Shown piece after piece: positions 42,542-54,109 of a stretch of DNA of 64,000 bases. The notes below the pieces were generated by a model. It saw only the letters and a program-made list of their open reading frames with translations, was not told the origin of the DNA and made no database searches. Position 1 is the first letter of the stretch; the number at the start of each line of letters is the position of its first letter. This DNA comes from Hericium rajendrae. Lineage: Eukaryota; Basidiomycota; Agaricomycetes; Russulales; Hericiaceae. The stretch covers positions 992,001 through 1,056,000 of the forward strand of contig CM065890.1 in the NCBI GenBank assembly GCA_033439255.1, in the 5' to 3' direction. Made by a program: the position numbers and the translations under genes.

Positions 42542-43059
42542 CGCCTGGGCGCGCAGCGACGAGGTGGATGGGAGAGGAGGAAAGAAAATGGGTGATGATT
42601 GGAAGACATGGTCTGTGGTTGCATCTGACGGCTTCTCGAGTCTCCACTGGGTCGCCGGTGCGAACAGCGCAGGTGGTAACCCGAAGGGGAATAGGCGTCG
42701 AAGAGACAAAATACGTATATACGGGCGTTTATGTGGCGGTGTACGGCTTCGGTGCTTATGTGAAGATGCGTATGAAATGCCAGAAATTATGGTTGCCTGC
42801 GGGAGGCCCTCGACTTTTCGTGCAGCTGGAGGACATTGCTTGCTCTGATAGTGGTTGGATGAACTGGAAGAGAAGGAGGTTCGCGAAGAAATATGTTGCT
42901 TTCGCTTCGCCAGATCAATCTTGCACACCTTCCTTTTATGGATTGGCTCTGTCATGGCGCGCGTGGTTCCCACGGGTCTGGCTTGTACTCAACATCGACA
43001 ACGCCTTGGTCGATAACAACTCATCCCCGTCATCCCGTGTCACTTTCGTATCTGCAACC
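42542..43059. promoter_or_regulatory. Divergent promoter interval
   Basis: Upstream DNA of both single-pass copy 3 (minus) and the SRRM1-like gene (plus). No TATA box or repeated element was identified; no gene is supported inside. Confidence 0.45.
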
Positions 43060-44900
43060 ATGGCGGACGCCGGTGAGTAGAATTGCTCGATGTATTCATC
43101 GCCAAGCTCACGCTTTGGGACATGCTCGTCGTTCGCAGGCTTCTTCAAGGGCACTTCCGCAGATCAGGACCGCCGCTTTTCAGACAAGGAGTTGAAGCTC
43201 CTCAAGTCGATGAAGTTTCCGCCTGAGTTCGATAAAAAGGTATGTCTTGTCATATACTTACTGTCTAGAGTAAAACCAAGCCGTTGGCAGGTCGACATGC
43301 GCAAAGTCAACCTCTCCGTCATACGACCTTGGGTCACCAAAAAGGTAGTCGAGCTGGTCGGCTTTGAAGATGAAGTCGTAGTCGAATACGCCATGGGTCT
43401 TCTAGAAGATGAATCACAGCCTGTATGCGCTCTCCCGCTTTCGCTATGGGACCATGTTTGACCGTCGCTCTTTCTTCCTCCAGAGTCCTGACCCTAAAAA
43501 GATGCAAATCAACCTGACGGGCTTCCTCACCAACTCGACCCCCGCATTCATGACTGCACTCTGGAACCTCCTCCTCGAGGCGCAGGACTCACCCGCTGGC
43601 GTCCCGAAGACCTTCGTTGAAGAAAAGAAAGAAGAGATGCGGCGCGCGAAGGGCAGCGACACGCGCGCAATCGACGAACGAGACCGCAGACTGCGCCTTG
43701 ACGAAATCAGAGACAGGGAAAGAGGAGAGCGCGGCGGGCGTGGCCGTGGCCGTGGACGAGGGCGTGGAGGACGCGGAGGTGGTAGCTTCGATGACAGAGG
43801 AGACAGGGGAGGCCGTGGACGCGACAGCGGCTGGGGTCCCCGCGGTGGCGGCGTAAGCACCCACTCCCTCTCGTCCTCCCCAAACACTAACCATCCACCC
43901 TCCCAGCGTCCGCGCTTCCGCTCGCGATCTCGCACACTCTCCCCCACCCCCCGCCGCCGCCGCACACCCTCCAGCGCCCGCTCCTCCCGCTCGCGCTCGC
44001 GTACGCCACCCACGCGGCGGCCCCTCTCGCCCTCTCCCCCACCGCGCCGCCGCCGCCTTTCCCCCTCCCCCTCGCCCCCACCGCGCACCCGCGGCCGCTC
44101 CCGCACGCGTTCGCCGCCTCCCCGCCGCCGCTCGCCCTCGCCCCCTCCCCGCCGCCGCCGCTCGCCCTCCGACAGCCGCTCGCCCGCCCCGCGCCGCCGC
44201 ACCCGCTCGCCGCTCACGCGCCGCCGCCCGCGCTCGCCCTCCTTCTCGCCTGACCGCCGCCCGCCCGCGCGCCGCCGCCGGCTCAGCCCCAGCCTGAGCC
44301 CGCCGCCGCGCCGCAGGAGCCCTAGTCCGCCAAGAAGGCGGCGCGGCCGCTCGCCGTCGAGCTCGCGGAGCCCGCCGCCGCGCCGCGGGGGGCGCGAGCG
44401 TAGTCCTGGGCCGAGTCGCGGGGGGCGGGAGCGTAGTCCTGGGCCGAGTCGCGCGAGGACGAGCCGCTCGCCTGTCGATAGGCGCATGCGGACTAGTCGG
44501 TCGCCGGTGGACCGCCGTGCGGGGCCTGCGAAGGAGAAAGAAAGAGAGGTGGAGAAGACGAATGGAGGGGGGCTGAGGATCAAGGGGCAGGCGGAGGCGG
44601 AGCGGCGGCGGAGTAAGTGGGAGGAGCAGGGGCAGGACGTGGAGATGGAGCAGCCGGCCGAGGCGAGTGAAGATCAACACTGATGCTTTGTGTACGCGAA
44701 TTGACGGGTCGTTGTGTTTCTTGTGTCTGGAATATGCATGCTTGGTTTGGATGTGATAGGGTCGTGACACGGAAGGCCACGCGCAAGAGCGAGACGAAGA
44801 TGCTGAAGCGCTGAAGCGCAGGGAGAGCGAGCTGAAGGAGCGGGCGCTGAGGAATAAGGTCGTGCGCACGCGCAAGGCGTCTGCGACGGGCTCGGGTTGA
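43060..44900 (+). CDS. SRRM1: SRRM1-like splicing factor with PWI and RS domains
   Basis: Six exons (43060-43072, 43139-43239, 43291-43422, 43484-43852, 43907-44666, 44776-44900) give about 499 residues. The PWI domain spans roughly residues 25-120 (FFKGTSADQDRRFSDKELKL, VIRPWVTKKVVELVG, MGLLEDE). It is followed by an RGG/RDRERG-rich segment and a long Arg/Ser/Pro domain with many SPSPPP-RRR units. The C-terminus in the last exon, RRESELKERALRNKVVRTRK, resembles the conserved end of this family. SRRM1/SRm160 proteins bridge exon-bound factors and snRNPs and act in 3'-end processing. Two introns can be retained without breaking the frame at once: 43853-43906 (54 nt, adds 18 residues), and the last one, which then ends at 44683 with SEDQH. 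Confidence 0.88.
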
Positions 44901-45622
44901 GCGGCTGACCACGCAAGTTCTGCTATTCATGTTTTTTTCTCTCATTCCCTGTGTTAAAAAGCCGTTCTGATGAACGTGGCTGTCTGCAGCGCGTGTGCAT
45001 GATACGAGATTTGTTCCCTGCGTGGATCCATGTGGCTGGCGGCTAGCGCCACAAACCGTCGCAAGGGCTTTTGTTTCTTGCTCGTCGGTGTGCGACGCCG
45101 CTGACTGTGGACTTAGATTTGTATCGGTCATTAATATAGGTATGAAGTGATGGAACATGCTGTGCCGTCTGCGCCATGAATGGAAGGGAGATTGCCTGAA
45201 TCGTGCGGCTATCGTGCCTCGCACCGGACATCTGGCGGCGACGCGTTCATTTCTACTTTCATTGAGTATGAACCTTTTGACTTGGCCCGGCCGCGCAGGT
45301 AAGGATGTGCCATACTGAAGCGCGCGCAAAATAAGCATTGAACTCTCCAAGGCCGGAAATAATGCCTGCTCTCGTTCTATTTGCAGAGTCCGCCTCTCGG
45401 ATATTCGCGCTGCGGGACCTTCGGAGCATCGCCTTTTCTTCAAGCGGACAGAAGGTGAAGGGGAAATCTATTGCGCGTTAGAGCGTGCTACAAACTCTAC
45501 CGCAAAAAGTACAGTGTATCTTCCTTTCCCGCACGTCTATGAAGCACCATGGGCCGATGCTACATAGGGAATTCTAATCCTCTGCACAACATTGGGAGGT
45601 GAGAATCGCTTGATTCCCGATC
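44901..45622. other. Convergent 3' flanks
   Basis: Between the SRRM1-like gene and the UbiA-family gene. A minus-strand open frame of 287 codons crosses much of it but overlaps the SRRM1 last exon antisense and has no domain. Nothing is called. Confidence 0.55.
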
Positions 45623-46699
45623 TCAGACCACCGGCGCGGCAAGCAGCAAATGCGAGCACGCCGGCAGGGCATGCGCCAGCGACAGCCAGATCTGCACCAA
45701 CCCCGCATCAGCGCCGCCCGTACCACGACACACCAAACACGACACACCAAACACGACACACGCACCATGTACAGCGACAAATGCTTCCTGTCCGCCTCCG
45801 CCGACGTCTGTGTGAAGAACCGCCAGCCGACCGTGCTCCCGAACGCAACGAACGCGAGCGCCGCGGGCGCGCCGAGGCGCCAGAACGCTGCAAGCGCGGC
45901 GCTCGATCCGGCCATGAGCAGCATGAGCGTCGGACGCGCGGCGCGCGGGTGCGCGATCGGCAGCGTGCGCCGCCCGACGGCCGCGTCGCCCGAAGCATCC
46001 TTGAAGTCCTGCGCGTGGATCGTGAGCAGGATGAGCGCCGCGCTGCACGCGATGGCGCGCTGCGCGAGCGGGTGCAGCGCGCCTGCGTCTTTGCCTGTCC
46101 CTCGGGAAAGTAAGTAGTGGTGCGGGGGTGCAAAGGGGGCGAGGACGCACCGGCGAGGAGGCACGCGCCGACCTCGATGCTCGCGTGCCCGACGGCGTTG
46201 AGGACGTTGCGGTAGAGCCAGTGCCCCGCGGCGCCGCCGAGCTCGTCGTACAGCACCACGATCGCGGTGAACGCGATGCTGGTGTGCAGAAGCGGCGTGC
46301 TGTAGCGCGCACTCCACGCCCAGCACGCGAGCGGGAGGAGCCAGCGCAGGACGCACGCGGCGCGGTGCGAGATGCGGCCCGCGGGGATGGGCCGGTCGGG
46401 CTTGTTCTGTGCGTCTTCGGCGGGGTCGAGCGTCTGGTTGGAGAGGTCGAGCGCGAGCGTGTGCAGCCAGATCCAGAAGATGACGTGTGGGAGGCGCGAG
46501 AGCGAGGCGAGCGGCCCGGAGGCGATGGAGAGGCAGAGCTGTGTGGACGACTGAGTGGGTGTAAGTGCCGCGGAGGAGAGGTGCTTACGTTGGGGAGAAC
46601 GACGACGAGGAGATCGGCTTTGGTGAAGAGGTACATCGTCTCCGCGTGGTACAGCACGCTGCGGACGGGTTGAGCGACTGTCTGGAGTATCGAAGCCAT
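45623..46699 (-). CDS. UbiA-family prenyltransferase
   Basis: Four exons, 5' to 3' (46589-46699, 46151-46550, 45766-46100, 45623-45691), give 304 residues, mostly hydrophobic helices. The two aspartate-rich motifs that bind the prenyl diphosphate through Mg are both present: NQTLDPAEDAQNKPDRPIP in the first half and DFKDASGDAAVGRRTLPI in the second. UbiA enzymes attach prenyl chains to aromatic or other acceptors (quinone, haem or terpenoid-type pathways). This sequence does not match the housekeeping COQ2 or COX10 patterns I know, so it is probably one of the extra basidiomycete members; the acceptor is unknown. No terpene cyclase or other cluster gene lies beside it. The first intron is short (38 nt), and the third contains a small tandem repeat. 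Confidence 0.88.
   Translation of the reverse strand: MASILQTVAQPVRSVLYHAETMYLFTKADLLVVVLPNVSTSPPRHLHPLSRPHSSASPSPPGRSPRSRASHTSSSGSGCTRSRSTSPTRRSTPPKTHRTSPTGPSPRAASRTAPRASCAGSSRSRAGRGVRATARRFCTPASRSPRSWCCTTSSAAPRGTGSTATSSTPSGTRASRSARASSPVRPRPLCTPAPLLTFPRDRQRRRRAAPARAARHRVQRGAHPAHDPRAGLQGCFGRRGRRAAHAADRAPARRASDAHAAHGRIERRACSVLAPRRARGARVRCVREHGRLAVLHTDVGGGGQEAFVAVHGACVVFGVSCLVCRGTGGADAGLVQIWLSLAHALPACSHLLLAAPVV
45724..45761. repeat. 14 bp tandem repeat inside an intron
   Basis: The unit CACGACACACCAAA occurs twice in full, then partly a third time (CACGACACAC). It lies within the third intron of the UbiA-family gene, so length changes would not alter the protein. Confidence 0.85.
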
Positions 46700-47734
46700 G
46701 ATCCTGTCTGCAAAGGGCTCAGAAGAAAGCTGCTGGAGGATCTGGGTGTTGGGTGGACCATGCTCTCTAGGTGCTTCTGTTAAATACCTCCCGATCCTGA
46801 TATCCATAGAATGATATTACTGACCTGAATCAACATCATTGCCACCGTTGCTCATGACAGTCGGACACTACTTCCAGATTGACAGATATAGACTTATCGC
46901 TATAATCGCATTCGCATTCACATGTTAGCACCCCGTACAAACTGCGCTGCTGCATCATACAGGAACCCAGCCTTGCGGCGGCTTCATTTTCTTGTGGCGA
47001 GCGTCTGAAATGGAAAACAGGCTGAAAATGGAAAACTCGTCATCTTTGGTGCGTAACGTTACGATGCAGCTTGGAAGAGTGGGCGCTCGTTTAAGACACG
47101 GTCTCCTGGTCCTGACAGATGAAACGACCTGGCGGTTGTTGCCATAGCCGGTGCTCAAGAGGACCAGGAGTTTACCGCCATGCTCCGGAGGGGACGGCCA
47201 AGGCTGTGCGATTTCTCGGTTTGTCCCTTCGAACTATTTCAGGAGAGGTGTGGACGAAACTGCACGAGACAGGGAGCAAACAACGGTATAGATGTGGCAG
47301 ATATGAAAGATTGCGGTCGCGAAGCGCACGTTCTTGGCAAGTGCCATTCCAAATGAACTCTTCTGGTCAGTTCTGAGCTAATAGCGGATAAAATGTGCGA
47401 AGAGCTCGCAATCTGAGAGCTAACTGAATACTGGATTGAACAAGTTTCAAGATTGAATGCATTTTGAGACTTCGAGTCAGACGACAGACGCGCTTGCTGA
47501 AAAAGTAAGAACCACAGGGGCTTGGTGGTGCGAAGAACATCGCAATTTGCAATGCTGAAATTGGCTGAAGAAACACAGACAACATGGTATAGAACTCCGT
47601 GACAGGAGATATATATGGAACGCTATGCTTCCAACTTCTTGGTATCTGCATTGTCGTCATACGAATCTTTTTCATCTTCAAAAAATGTAACAACTGACCG
47701 TCTTCTTTGAGAATGGACGTTCATGGAAACGAAG
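46700..47734. other. Intergenic, 1 kb
   Basis: Holds the UbiA-gene promoter side and the 3' flank of the dehydratase. AT-richer than average. Short open frames (up to 108 codons) show no domain. Confidence 0.55.
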
Positions 47735-49388
47735 TTACCACTCGCGCAGCGAACCATCGGGGCCGCGCCAGGCAGTATTCCTCCAAGGGTTCTCCTTCAT
47801 GTACTTCGCAGACATGCCTCTAACGAGCGTCTCGTTGATTTCGATCCCAAGGCCGGGTCCTGCATCTATAGCTCAGCATGACGCAATTCACTGCAGGGGA
47901 GATGACATACTCTGCAATGCTTCGACGTGACCATCTTCGATGGCGAAGACCGATGGATCGATGAGGTACGTAAACAGATCTGCTCCTTCGTTGTAATGCA
48001 TCTAAAAAAAATCATCCACTCCGTTAGCCCGGGCGATGGCTTCCTCCGATTTGAACGGTAGAATGTACCTGCCAACTCATTTCCTGTATGACGACTGTGA
48101 CGAAGGTCGACCATGATCAGATGAATGAGTAGGTCTTCATGATAAAATCAAGACTTACAGTTGGGGGCATGAAGTCCGACTTGGATGCAAGCGGCCAGGG
48201 CAATTGGACCCAGAGGACAATGCGGTGCGAGGGCGACGTCGTACAGCTCCGTGAGAGATGCGATGCGGTTCAGCTCGCTGATACCGCCGCAATGAGCCAC
48301 CTACAATCCATCTAGAAACTGAGCACTTTTCCGAGTATGATTATTGCTGCGGAACGACGAACGTCAGGTTGAGCGATATCAATAGCACGACGTTCCAGGT
48401 ACGGTCTGAAGTCCGCGCGCGTGAAGAGCCTCTCGCCGAGCGCGATGGGTATCGACATTATCTGTGCAAGATCTGCGATTTCTTCTGGCTGTGTGGGCAG
48501 AAGCGGCTCTGTGGAGATAATCGACATGATTCAGACACCGAACAAATCGTTCAACAGGTAACATGTTACGAAGGTACCTTCGATGAACATCGGCTGGTGG
48601 GGCTCAAGGAGTTTGGCAAGTTGCTTTGCCATCCCTTTATGCAATCGTCCGTGGAAATCGACCCCAACGTCCAATCCGAGACTTCGCACAATTTTTACGC
48701 GCTCGACTGTGTCTGCAAGGAGCGACGGCGAATCCAGCCAGTCAATGGATTCTAGCATAAATTCCACGCTCATGAGTGTTTTGTAGCGGTAGAATCATCG
48801 TGAGGCATACCAGTCCCATTCATTTTGACAGCGGTAAAACCCTGCTCTTTTCTATTCTGTGCGCCGTTGTACACATCGCTTGGCTTGTCACCGCCAATCC
48901 AGCCATATACCTTGACACGGTCGCGGACTTTTCCTCCGAGGAGTTGCCAAACGGGGACACCTAGCTTCTTGCCTTTGATATCCCATAACGCGATGTCCAG
49001 CCCGGACAGCGCAGACTAGAGATCCATCAGACCTGCCCACGATAGTGAAAGACCAAAACGTCCTACCATGAGCACAGGGCCTCCGCGGTAGAACCGCGCC
49101 CTGTATGCATGCTGCCAAATGTCTTCTATCCCATCGGCATCCCAGCCCACGAATCGCTCGCGAAGGTCGTCAAACGCGCCTTCAACGGCCTCTGTGTGAC
49201 CCTCCAGCGTCGCCTCTCCCCAACCAATGTGGCCATCATTCGTCTCCACGCGCACGAAAAGCCATCGCGGTGGGAGACGGAATATCTGGCAGCATGAATG
49301 GTCGACTTTCCGGACACCACGGCTCGTATACGGAAGTACGCACCTCAATGAGCGATATGAGGCTGGATTTGGGCGTCCGTAGTGACAT
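47735..49388 (-). CDS. D-galactonate dehydratase-like enolase-superfamily enzyme
   Basis: Nine exons, 5' to 3': 49344-49388, 49067-49285, 48811-49015, 48578-48751, 48363-48508, 48159-48300, 48069-48094, 47911-48001 and 47735-47865, giving 392 residues. The first 45 nt exon ([15 protein letters not shown]) joins [13 protein letters not shown] to complete the capping domain. The mandelate-racemase-type barrel shows the metal ligands in [15 protein letters not shown] and ALGERLF, the lysine of GFTAVKMNG, and the catalytic histidines in [13 protein letters not shown] and LAPHCPLGP. The ends [14 protein letters not shown] and [19 protein letters not shown] are close to bacterial and fungal D-galactonate dehydratases, which make 2-keto-3-deoxy-galactonate from galactonate. 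Galactonate is the likely but unproven substrate. It diverges from ERV25 across 380 bp. Confidence 0.92.
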
Positions 49389-49768
49389 GGCTGTTCGGTA
49401 ACAACGTCTGGAATGTGGCCGCCATGAGGCTCGACGTCGTCAATATGTTTTCCATCGACACTTAGCGGTCAGCTGAGGCGAATACGGACCGCCGCAGTCG
49501 TGTGCAAGTCGTGTGGTTGGAGGGAGGCACGTCGCTTAGAATTTCAAATGATGGCGAGGTGGACCGAACCGGTCCGCGGTCGGGACGAGCGTTCAAACCG
49601 CCACAGACCGACGTTCTACTCACACCGCCCGCAACCACTTCATACTCATCGCCGCCGTCCCCAACGCCGACCAGGCCCATTTCCTCATCGTCTCCGGCAG
49701 TGCCGAGATATCTACAGATCCACAATTGACGGAACATAGAGGATACCCGCCTCGGCGCTTTCACTGAC
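49389..49768. promoter_or_regulatory. Divergent promoter of the dehydratase and ERV25
   Basis: 380 bp between start codons. No TATA box; GC content is moderate. A 135-codon frame on the minus strand (49462-49869) overlaps the ERV25 start and is not called. Confidence 0.45.
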
Positions 49769-50628
49769 ATGCCCTCGTCACGAAGACTACCATTTCTGAG
49801 CGCATCTCTTCTCCCCCTGCTTGTCCTCCTCCTCCTCACCCTCTTCACGCCCCAAACCCACGCCATCAAATTCGCGCTCCAAGCGTACCGCTATCCACCA
49901 GCCAAATGCATCTGGAACGCCGCGCATCCGAACGCGCTCGTCATTGTCACCGCGAACGTGGGACCGGGTGCAGACCAGCGCGTGGACATCGAGATCATCG
50001 ACTCGAGCCCCGCGAAGAATGTGTATCTGAGTAAGAGGAACATCAAAGGGGAGACGAGACTGGCTGTCACGGCGCACTCGGAGGGAGAGGTCGGGGTGTG
50101 CTTCAGGAATCATCTGGACCACAGTGAGCGTGTGTCTCTTGTCCGCAGTCATCTTCCTTCTGACGTGCTTGGGACTTTGCAGATGTCCCGTCGGAACAAG
50201 CCAGCAAGAAATCCCGAATCATTGACCTGGATGTCGATATTGGTGCAGATGCCGTTGACTACAAGTGCGTCGCACGACCGTTCCATGGTCTTATCCGGGC
50301 ACTAAATTGCCTTGCAGCGCTATTGCCAATCAAGAGTCGCTGTCAGGCCTTGAAACGGAAATGCGCAAACTCGAAGGCATCGTGAAGGAAATCGTTGATG
50401 AGCTCGGGTACCTCAAAAAGCGAGAGGAACGCTTTCAAAAAACAAACTGTCAGCATCTACTTTCATCTCATTGCTTTCAAGAGAGTCTCAACGGTTGTCA
50501 TTATAGCATCGACCAACGCACGTGTGCAAACCTTCGCGTGGTTCACCCTCGCCTCCCTTCTGGGCCTCGGTGTATGGCAAATCTTCCACCTCCGGGCATT
50601 CTTCAAGCGGAAGTACCTCATTGACTGA
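49769..50628 (+). CDS. ERV25: p24 family cargo receptor Erv25
   Basis: Four exons (49769-50123, 50183-50264, 50318-50448, 50507-50628) give 229 residues. Order: a long signal peptide (about residues 1-31), a GOLD domain with the conserved Cys pair (PAKCIW and VGVCFRN), a coiled coil (SLSGLETEMRKLEGIVKEIVDELGYLKKREERF), one membrane helix (FAWFTLASLLGLGVWQIFHL) and a short cytosolic tail FFKRKYLID, with an aromatic pair and basic residues for COPII/COPI binding. p24-delta proteins shuttle between ER and Golgi in a heteromeric complex and select cargo such as GPI-anchored proteins. All splice phases close. Length is normal for the family. Confidence 0.94.
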
Positions 50629-51893
50629 GGGATATCTGTCCACCGGTCTGCTTCAGCGCCGCCGGTTGGAGTTGGAGAGGCGTTGATCCATGGAAGATGG
50701 ACTGTGTAGGGTGCGGTTTGGACTTATGGGCTTATGGTATTGACGATCTGGTATAATCACAATGATCGGTTGCGCCGACTCATGCGACCTTGCCGGGCCA
50801 AATGTATGGAGTCTGAGTGTTCCCCCCCTTCTTGCGACAATAGCCAAGCCGTGGCCTTGAAGGTTTGATCTGTTTGTATGCACCCGGTCTGACTTTGCGA
50901 GGCACAGAATTTTACCGGCAACTCGTAGGCAAGGTCGTTGCCTTTCAGCCGAGCAATGCAGAACCCACTGAACTGGTATTCCGGCGTTTAATATGCCGCG
51001 GTAGTCGCGTTGCACGAGGCGTGGATCCACATGTTGCGCAGAAAGCGTGTGGTTCTTATGACTACCACAATCTCCGTTCAGGACTTGGTGGACGTCATTG
51101 CCACCCATGGCAATCGAAACGACCGCCGGCACGAACTGCACTACCAACATGGCAAACTGTTAGCTTGTACAGACAACGACATATGGACCACTCGTCCGAC
51201 GGCGGTCATAACCACAAACCAAATGAAGCCGGTGTTCTGAATCATGGATCGCCGGGGCATTCTAAGGTACTTCAGGTACTTCATGTGAGCGACTGTAAGC
51301 CATGAGGCCCGCCAACGCAGGCATGGTTACATCTTCTCAGCTATACATAGCCATGAAAACCTCTGAGCTTCTGTCAATGTCCAGAGAACCATGTCTTGTC
51401 CGGATCGCGGGTTGCATGACTCCGTTGGCGGTGTCATCATGTCACTTCGACGTGAGGCGGACCGGCAATTCTGGCGGAAACCATCATGCCCAGATGGGAG
51501 GGAGATGCACTTTTTACGTTTCCAGTCCGTTCGGTCAGATGCGGAGTCTACGCATGATGTCCCCGTCAAGCTCTGAAGCCGTCAAAATCGCTTGTGTTCA
51601 ACAGGAATGATACATTGATGGGCAAAAACACATCTGGACGTGCGACATTCGTGCTCCGGCCGATGACCTCGCGGGTATTCTGTTGTCCATAGAGCAGTTG
51701 CATCCGAGTCCACGGCGGCAGACTCGACGCCTTTCGGGAGGTGATTGGAAGCATTGAAGTGCAATGCATTTATCGTGCAGCTTTGAATGACGAAGGTATT
51801 TTTCTGTAAACTATCACTCGGTGTGCAGATAGAATACCAATGAGCTGTGAGCATTACCGACACAACACAGAAGACAGCTTGATGCTCATAGTC
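50629..51893. other. Convergent 3' interval, 1.3 kb
   Basis: Between ERV25 and HEM14 3' ends. Several open frames of 75-165 codons on both strands lack domains, splice partners and biased composition. I see no gene here. Confidence 0.5.
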
Positions 51894-53576
51894 CTACAAC
51901 ACGAACTCCCCCTCCCTCACAATCTCCCGCGCAGCGTCCCTCCCCGCCTTGATACAATCCGCCAAACTTACGCCCCCGACTCCCGCGCCCACCACCTTCA
52001 GCCGCCCGCCCCACTTCGCCTCGAGAACCGCGCGCATCTCCGCGACGCGCTCGAGGTGCCCCGGGAGGTACGTCGGGATGCTATCGACGTTCCAGTGGAA
52101 GCGGTGGAGCACGGGCCTTGGGAGCGCGGTGCCAAGGTGCACGCTCAGCCGCTCGAGCACGGCGTTCAGCGCGGGCTCGCCCGCGGGGAGCGCGTACGGC
52201 CCGCCGAGCATCGCGGTCATCTTGACGAACGGCGCGTCGCCGTGGTCCTGCGCCGCGAGGCTCGCGGTGTCGAAGACGACGCCGAGGATGCCGGGGTTTT
52301 TCACGTCGGCGGACGCGTCGTAGCCTTCTTCGGGCCGCGGGATGAGGTAGCCGAAGCCGGGGGGGTGGAGGGGCTCGGAGAGGCCTGCGGTCGCGAAAAC
52401 GAGGTTGAGGACGAGGATGGTGGAAGAAGGGTTCGTGGTCAGATGCGGGAGGGATGTAGGTGCGGGGAGGATTGCTGCAAGCGCGGGGAGGGGCAGCGCG
52501 GATATAACATGTGTCGGGTGGAGGGTCTCACCGTCTGCGAGATGCACCTATAAGGATATAACATGAGCATCTGCAGTCCTACTACAAGTCAGAACAAAAA
52601 ACAAACCTCAAAATCAGAACCATTCTGTGGCCGCACCAATCCCCGAACCTCGATCCCCGTCCGCACCTGCACCCGCCCGCTCTCACCCAGCGCATGCACA
52701 AGCGCACGCACCAGCTCGCCCATCCCATCCCGGAACGAAAACACCGCCGCGCCCTTCATCGTGCGCTCCCACTCCTTGTCCTCCGCAAACCCCAGCTCCC
52801 ACCCCTCCGCCTCCTCGCTCTTCTTCGCCTCCGCCCGCGCCGCCGCCGCCGCGCCCACCCACGCGCGCGGCCCAAGCTCGCCCCAGATGACGCTGCCCCG
52901 CCCGACGTCCTCCGCGGCCCACATCGCGGGGAACGCCGCGCGCACGCTCAGCTTCCTCGAGTCCGCGCCGTAGATGCCGTGCACGAGCGCGCTGCCGAGT
53001 ACGCGCGCGAACTCCTCTCCGAAGCGCCGCGCGAGGAACGCGTGCACGCTCTCGTCGGACACGCCGGCGGGACGGTTGGCCGCGGAGAGCGGCTCGCTGA
53101 TGAGCGCGGAGAGGAGGAGCGGGCTTAGTGGAGAGGTGAAGAAGGAGAGGAGGGAGGAGGGGAGGACTTGCAGGCCTGGCGTGGGCGGGATGTGCAGGAA
53201 GCGGTTGCGTGCGGCGGGGGAGGTGCGCGCCGCGATGACTACGCGCGGCTGGAGGTGTAGTAGATTGACCTATATGTCTGTGAGCGTGTCTGTACGTAGT
53301 AGGTAGTGGAAGGGTACGACGTGCCAGTTCTAGCGCGGGTTTCGCGGTCGCTCTGAATGTCCGCGGGCCCGCCTCGAGGAGTACGCTCGCTTTGCGGCCA
53401 TCTGCGTCCGCGACTTCGACGCGCTCGCTGTGCAGCCAGCCGCCGCACCGCGCGTTCTTCTCCAGGACTGTGATGCGTGCATTGGGGTGCAGACGCGAGA
53501 GGTGGTAGGCTGCTGAGAGGCCGGTCAGGCCGCCGCCGAGGATGGCGATGTGGGGGGTCGGTGAAGTCATAGCCAC
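51894..53576 (-). CDS. HEM14: Protoporphyrinogen oxidase
   Basis: Three exons, 5' to 3' (53325-53576, 52607-53269, 51894-52547), give 522 residues. It oxidises protoporphyrinogen IX to protoporphyrin IX, the penultimate haem step, at the mitochondrial inner membrane. The FAD-binding start (IAILGGGLTGLSAAYHLSR then VLEKNARCGGWL), LLEAGPRTFRATAKPALEL, FLARRFGEEFARVLGSALVHGIYG and the C-terminal cofactor motif GAGVGGVSLADCIKAGRDAA all fit. The join ALEL-VNLLHLQPRVV is needed for family alignment; it uses a GC donor (GCACGT) for the 55 nt intron 53270-53324. A second Met follows two codons after the start. There is no classical mitochondrial presequence; many eukaryotic homologues also use internal signals. 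Confidence 0.93.
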
Positions 53577-54109
53577 AAGTGGTCGCTTCTGGCACTTGTA
53601 TTCTTGACGCTGTGATTCCCTCTTTTATGTGAGATTCCTCTATGTGTGGATGGTCGGGTTCTGGAAAAGATGGCGGGTAGGGGACGAGGACGAGGACGGT
53701 GTGTACGGCTGATTCATGTGGGAGCACCGACGCTCTGAATCTGGTCGGTGGTCCGCGCTTTCTCAAGCTTCAACTCCGGTCATCGTAGGCAACGCATCGG
53801 GCGTGGCCCCCTCACACGACTTCCAGACATCGCGCCAGCTAGCAAGTCTAGAAGCAGACGAAGCTCTGGACAGTGATATTGTTCGAGACCGATCATATTC
53901 AGCCGAGAACTGGGCCTCCGTCAAGTCAACGGAAGACATCCCGCATCTTGACTGCATCGGCCAGATACGACAATCCTGGGGCACGATGGTTGAGGCCAGT
54001 ATCTACTCTGCCCCGGGAGACTACTGCGTCGGTGCGTTTGTGCTTATTGTCTTTGATGGTTCATCCTCGGGGCATGTATACCGCAGTGTCACTGACGTGC
54101 GAAATAATA
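53577..54109. other. Upstream of HEM14, no gene
   Basis: HEM14 promoter on the left, then sequence leading into the decayed kinase-like copy. A plus-strand open frame from 53716 runs into the relic but shows no similarity to exons 1-3 of the intact genes. Confidence 0.5.

Noticed and set aside
41207-42973. 588-codon minus frame covering single-pass copy 3
   Set aside because: An unspliced extension at both ends; the shared intron and sibling genes define the true ends.
44663-44759. A GC donor for the last SRRM1 intron
   Set aside because: A canonical GT donor two codons later with an acceptor at 44774-44775 also keeps the frame and the conserved end, so no GC donor is needed.
43444-44875. 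Long antisense frames (379 and 428 codons) opposite the SRRM1-like gene
   Set aside because: Mirror effect of repetitive Arg/Ser/Pro codons in the sense gene.
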